DNA of 5,734 bases from positions 1-5,734 of the forward strand of contig JAEYZB010000019.1 of assembly GCA_023428205.1 (NCBI GenBank), in the 5' to 3' direction. This document shows, piece after piece, positions 4,873-5,734 of this stretch. How positions within the stretch are numbered: position 1 is the first letter of the stretch; the number at the start of each line of letters is the position of its first letter. A program made the position numbers and the translations under genes. Below the pieces are notes generated by a model, which was not told the DNA's origin, searched no databases, and was given only the letters and a program-made list of their open reading frames with translations. This DNA comes from Bacteroidota bacterium (lineage in GTDB: Bacteria > Bacteroidota > Bacteroidia > Chitinophagales > LD1).

Positions 4873-5734
4873 TTAGGGAAGCTGTTTCAAGCGTTGAGCA
4901 TAAATGGCAGCGGAAGCCGCATCGCCTTTGTTGGTATAGGAAATCATCAAATTCATCAATGCGGGTTTATAGTTCGGATTTACCGCTAAACATTTCAAAG
5001 AAGTTGCAATTGCATTATTAAAATCTCCGCTAATTCCATAGGCTGTAGCCAAGTCTTCATAATAGATTTCCAAATTTGGATTGAGCACAATGGCTTGTTG
5101 CAATTGCTCAATCGCTTTCGGCAAATTATTCAGTTGCTGTCCGTAAATTTTGCCCATGCGGAAATGAATGTTTGCTTTAGCCGTTGTTGGAACTTGTTGT
5201 TCATTGTAGGCAATTTGAAACCATGCAAAAGCGGAATCATATTGCTGTGTTTTTGCAAAAGCTTCCGCTAAATTAAATTCACACTCAAACACCTTTGGTT
5301 TTATTTCTAATGCTTTTTTGAAGTTTTCAATCGACTTGTCTGCCATGCCATTTTCTACTTGTACACAACCGATATTATACAGCGCATCGTAATAACCACC
5401 TTGGCGAAACCGCTGAGCTTGTTCGTATGCATTTAGCACAGGGTCTAACTGCTTGTTGTCGTATTTATAAAGTGCATTGCCGAGCAACAGCCATGCATTA
5501 GAGTGGCTCGGATAAATTTGAATGGCTTTTCGCAAATGTGTAATGGCTTCGCTTAATGTTTGTTTTCGTTTCAGCGAATCGGTTTCTTTTTCCGCAGCTT
5601 TCGTCAAATCGCCACCGCAGGAAGTGTGAATTTTTGCGCTTTCTGTAGAAACGTTTACGTCCGTCATAAACAGATGAAAATTGTTTTTCCAGTCAAAATT
5701 TCGCGCAAAGGTTCGCGCTCCATCCAGCAACAAA
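4873..5734 (-). CDS. TPR protein, C-terminal part of a probable TMTC-like membrane glycosyltransferase
   Basis: The gene runs off the right edge. The first readable codon (5733-5731) is TTG inside an open frame, so it is not the true start. The visible 286 residues begin with ARTFARNFDWKNNFHLFMTD and then VSTESAKIHTSCGG. This matches the junction in TMTC/DUF1736-type proteins, where a multi-pass membrane domain (outside the window) passes through 'R...W.d...L...dv..sp.Sak' into TPRs. Five to six TPR units follow, for example about 78-111, 114-147 (DALYNIGCVQVENGMADKSI), 187-220 and 222-255 (LEIYYEDLATAYGISGDFNN). The protein ends shortly after the last helix. TMTC relatives are O-mannosyltransferase-like enzymes, but many bacterial copies are untested. 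A plain TPR protein is the alternative, because no transmembrane part can be seen. It is the upstream gene of a two-gene operon with the oxidoreductase. Confidence 0.75.
   Translation of the reverse strand, partial: LLLDGARTFARNFDWKNNFHLFMTDVNVSTESAKIHTSCGGDLTKAAEKETDSLKRKQTLSEAITHLRKAIQIYPSHSNAWLLLGNALYKYDNKQLDPVLNAYEQAQRFRQGGYYDALYNIGCVQVENGMADKSIENFKKALEIKPKVFECEFNLAEAFAKTQQYDSAFAWFQIAYNEQQVPTTAKANIHFRMGKIYGQQLNNLPKAIEQLQQAIVLNPNLEIYYEDLATAYGISGDFNNAIATSLKCLAVNPNYKPALMNLMISYTNKGDAASAAIYAQRLKQLP

Noticed and set aside
5731..5733. TTG at the right edge as a start codon of the TPR gene
   Set aside because: The frame is open to the edge and the first residues already belong to the conserved junction that follows a membrane domain, so the gene clearly continues outside.

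Overview
The window looks like a chromosomal segment from a Bacteroidota bacterium, probably from the Chitinophagales/Sphingobacteriales side of the phylum. This assignment is inferred from several features. The DNA is AT-rich, and gene starts have A-rich leaders with no Shine-Dalgarno sequence. One promoter fits the Bacteroidota TTTG / TAnnTTTG pattern. A small exported protein ends in a fold resembling type IX secretion C-terminal domains. The remaining proteins also resemble Bacteroidota families. No phage, transposase, CRISPR, tRNA or rRNA is visible.

Layout from left to right. (1) 1-168, minus: the first 56 codons of an M20-family metallopeptidase (dipeptidase type), cut by the left edge. 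(2) 169-686: a 518-base gap with a degenerate 7-base tandem repeat, a small GC-raised island ending in a terminator-like hairpin, an inverted repeat and a good promoter candidate. (3) 687-2126, plus: a 479-residue all-helical protein of unknown function. (4) 2148-2486, minus: a 112-residue exported beta-rich protein, convergent with (3); a strong hairpin sits at their junction. (5) 2487-2833: a divergent intergenic region with a 15-base direct repeat at a 21-base period and a GC-raised island that can fold into a closed multi-hairpin structure. (6) 2834-3346, plus: a 170-residue orphan protein with a Met/Gln-rich helical C-terminal half. (7) 3355-4869, minus: a complete FAD-dependent oxidoreductase of the CrtI/RetSat (phytoene desaturase / retinol saturase) type. 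(8) 4873-5734, minus: the C-terminal part of a TPR protein whose N-terminal edge resembles TMTC-like membrane glycosyltransferases; it is cut by the right edge.

Genes (8) and (7) lie three bases apart on the same strand and are almost certainly co-transcribed, with the TPR protein upstream. The other genes are single units separated by convergent or divergent junctions, so there is no evidence that they form one system. The most useful leads are the foldable island at 2674-2792, the short exported CTD-like protein, and the pairing of a TMTC-like protein with a RetSat-like oxidoreductase. I do not see a clear new defence or mobile system here.
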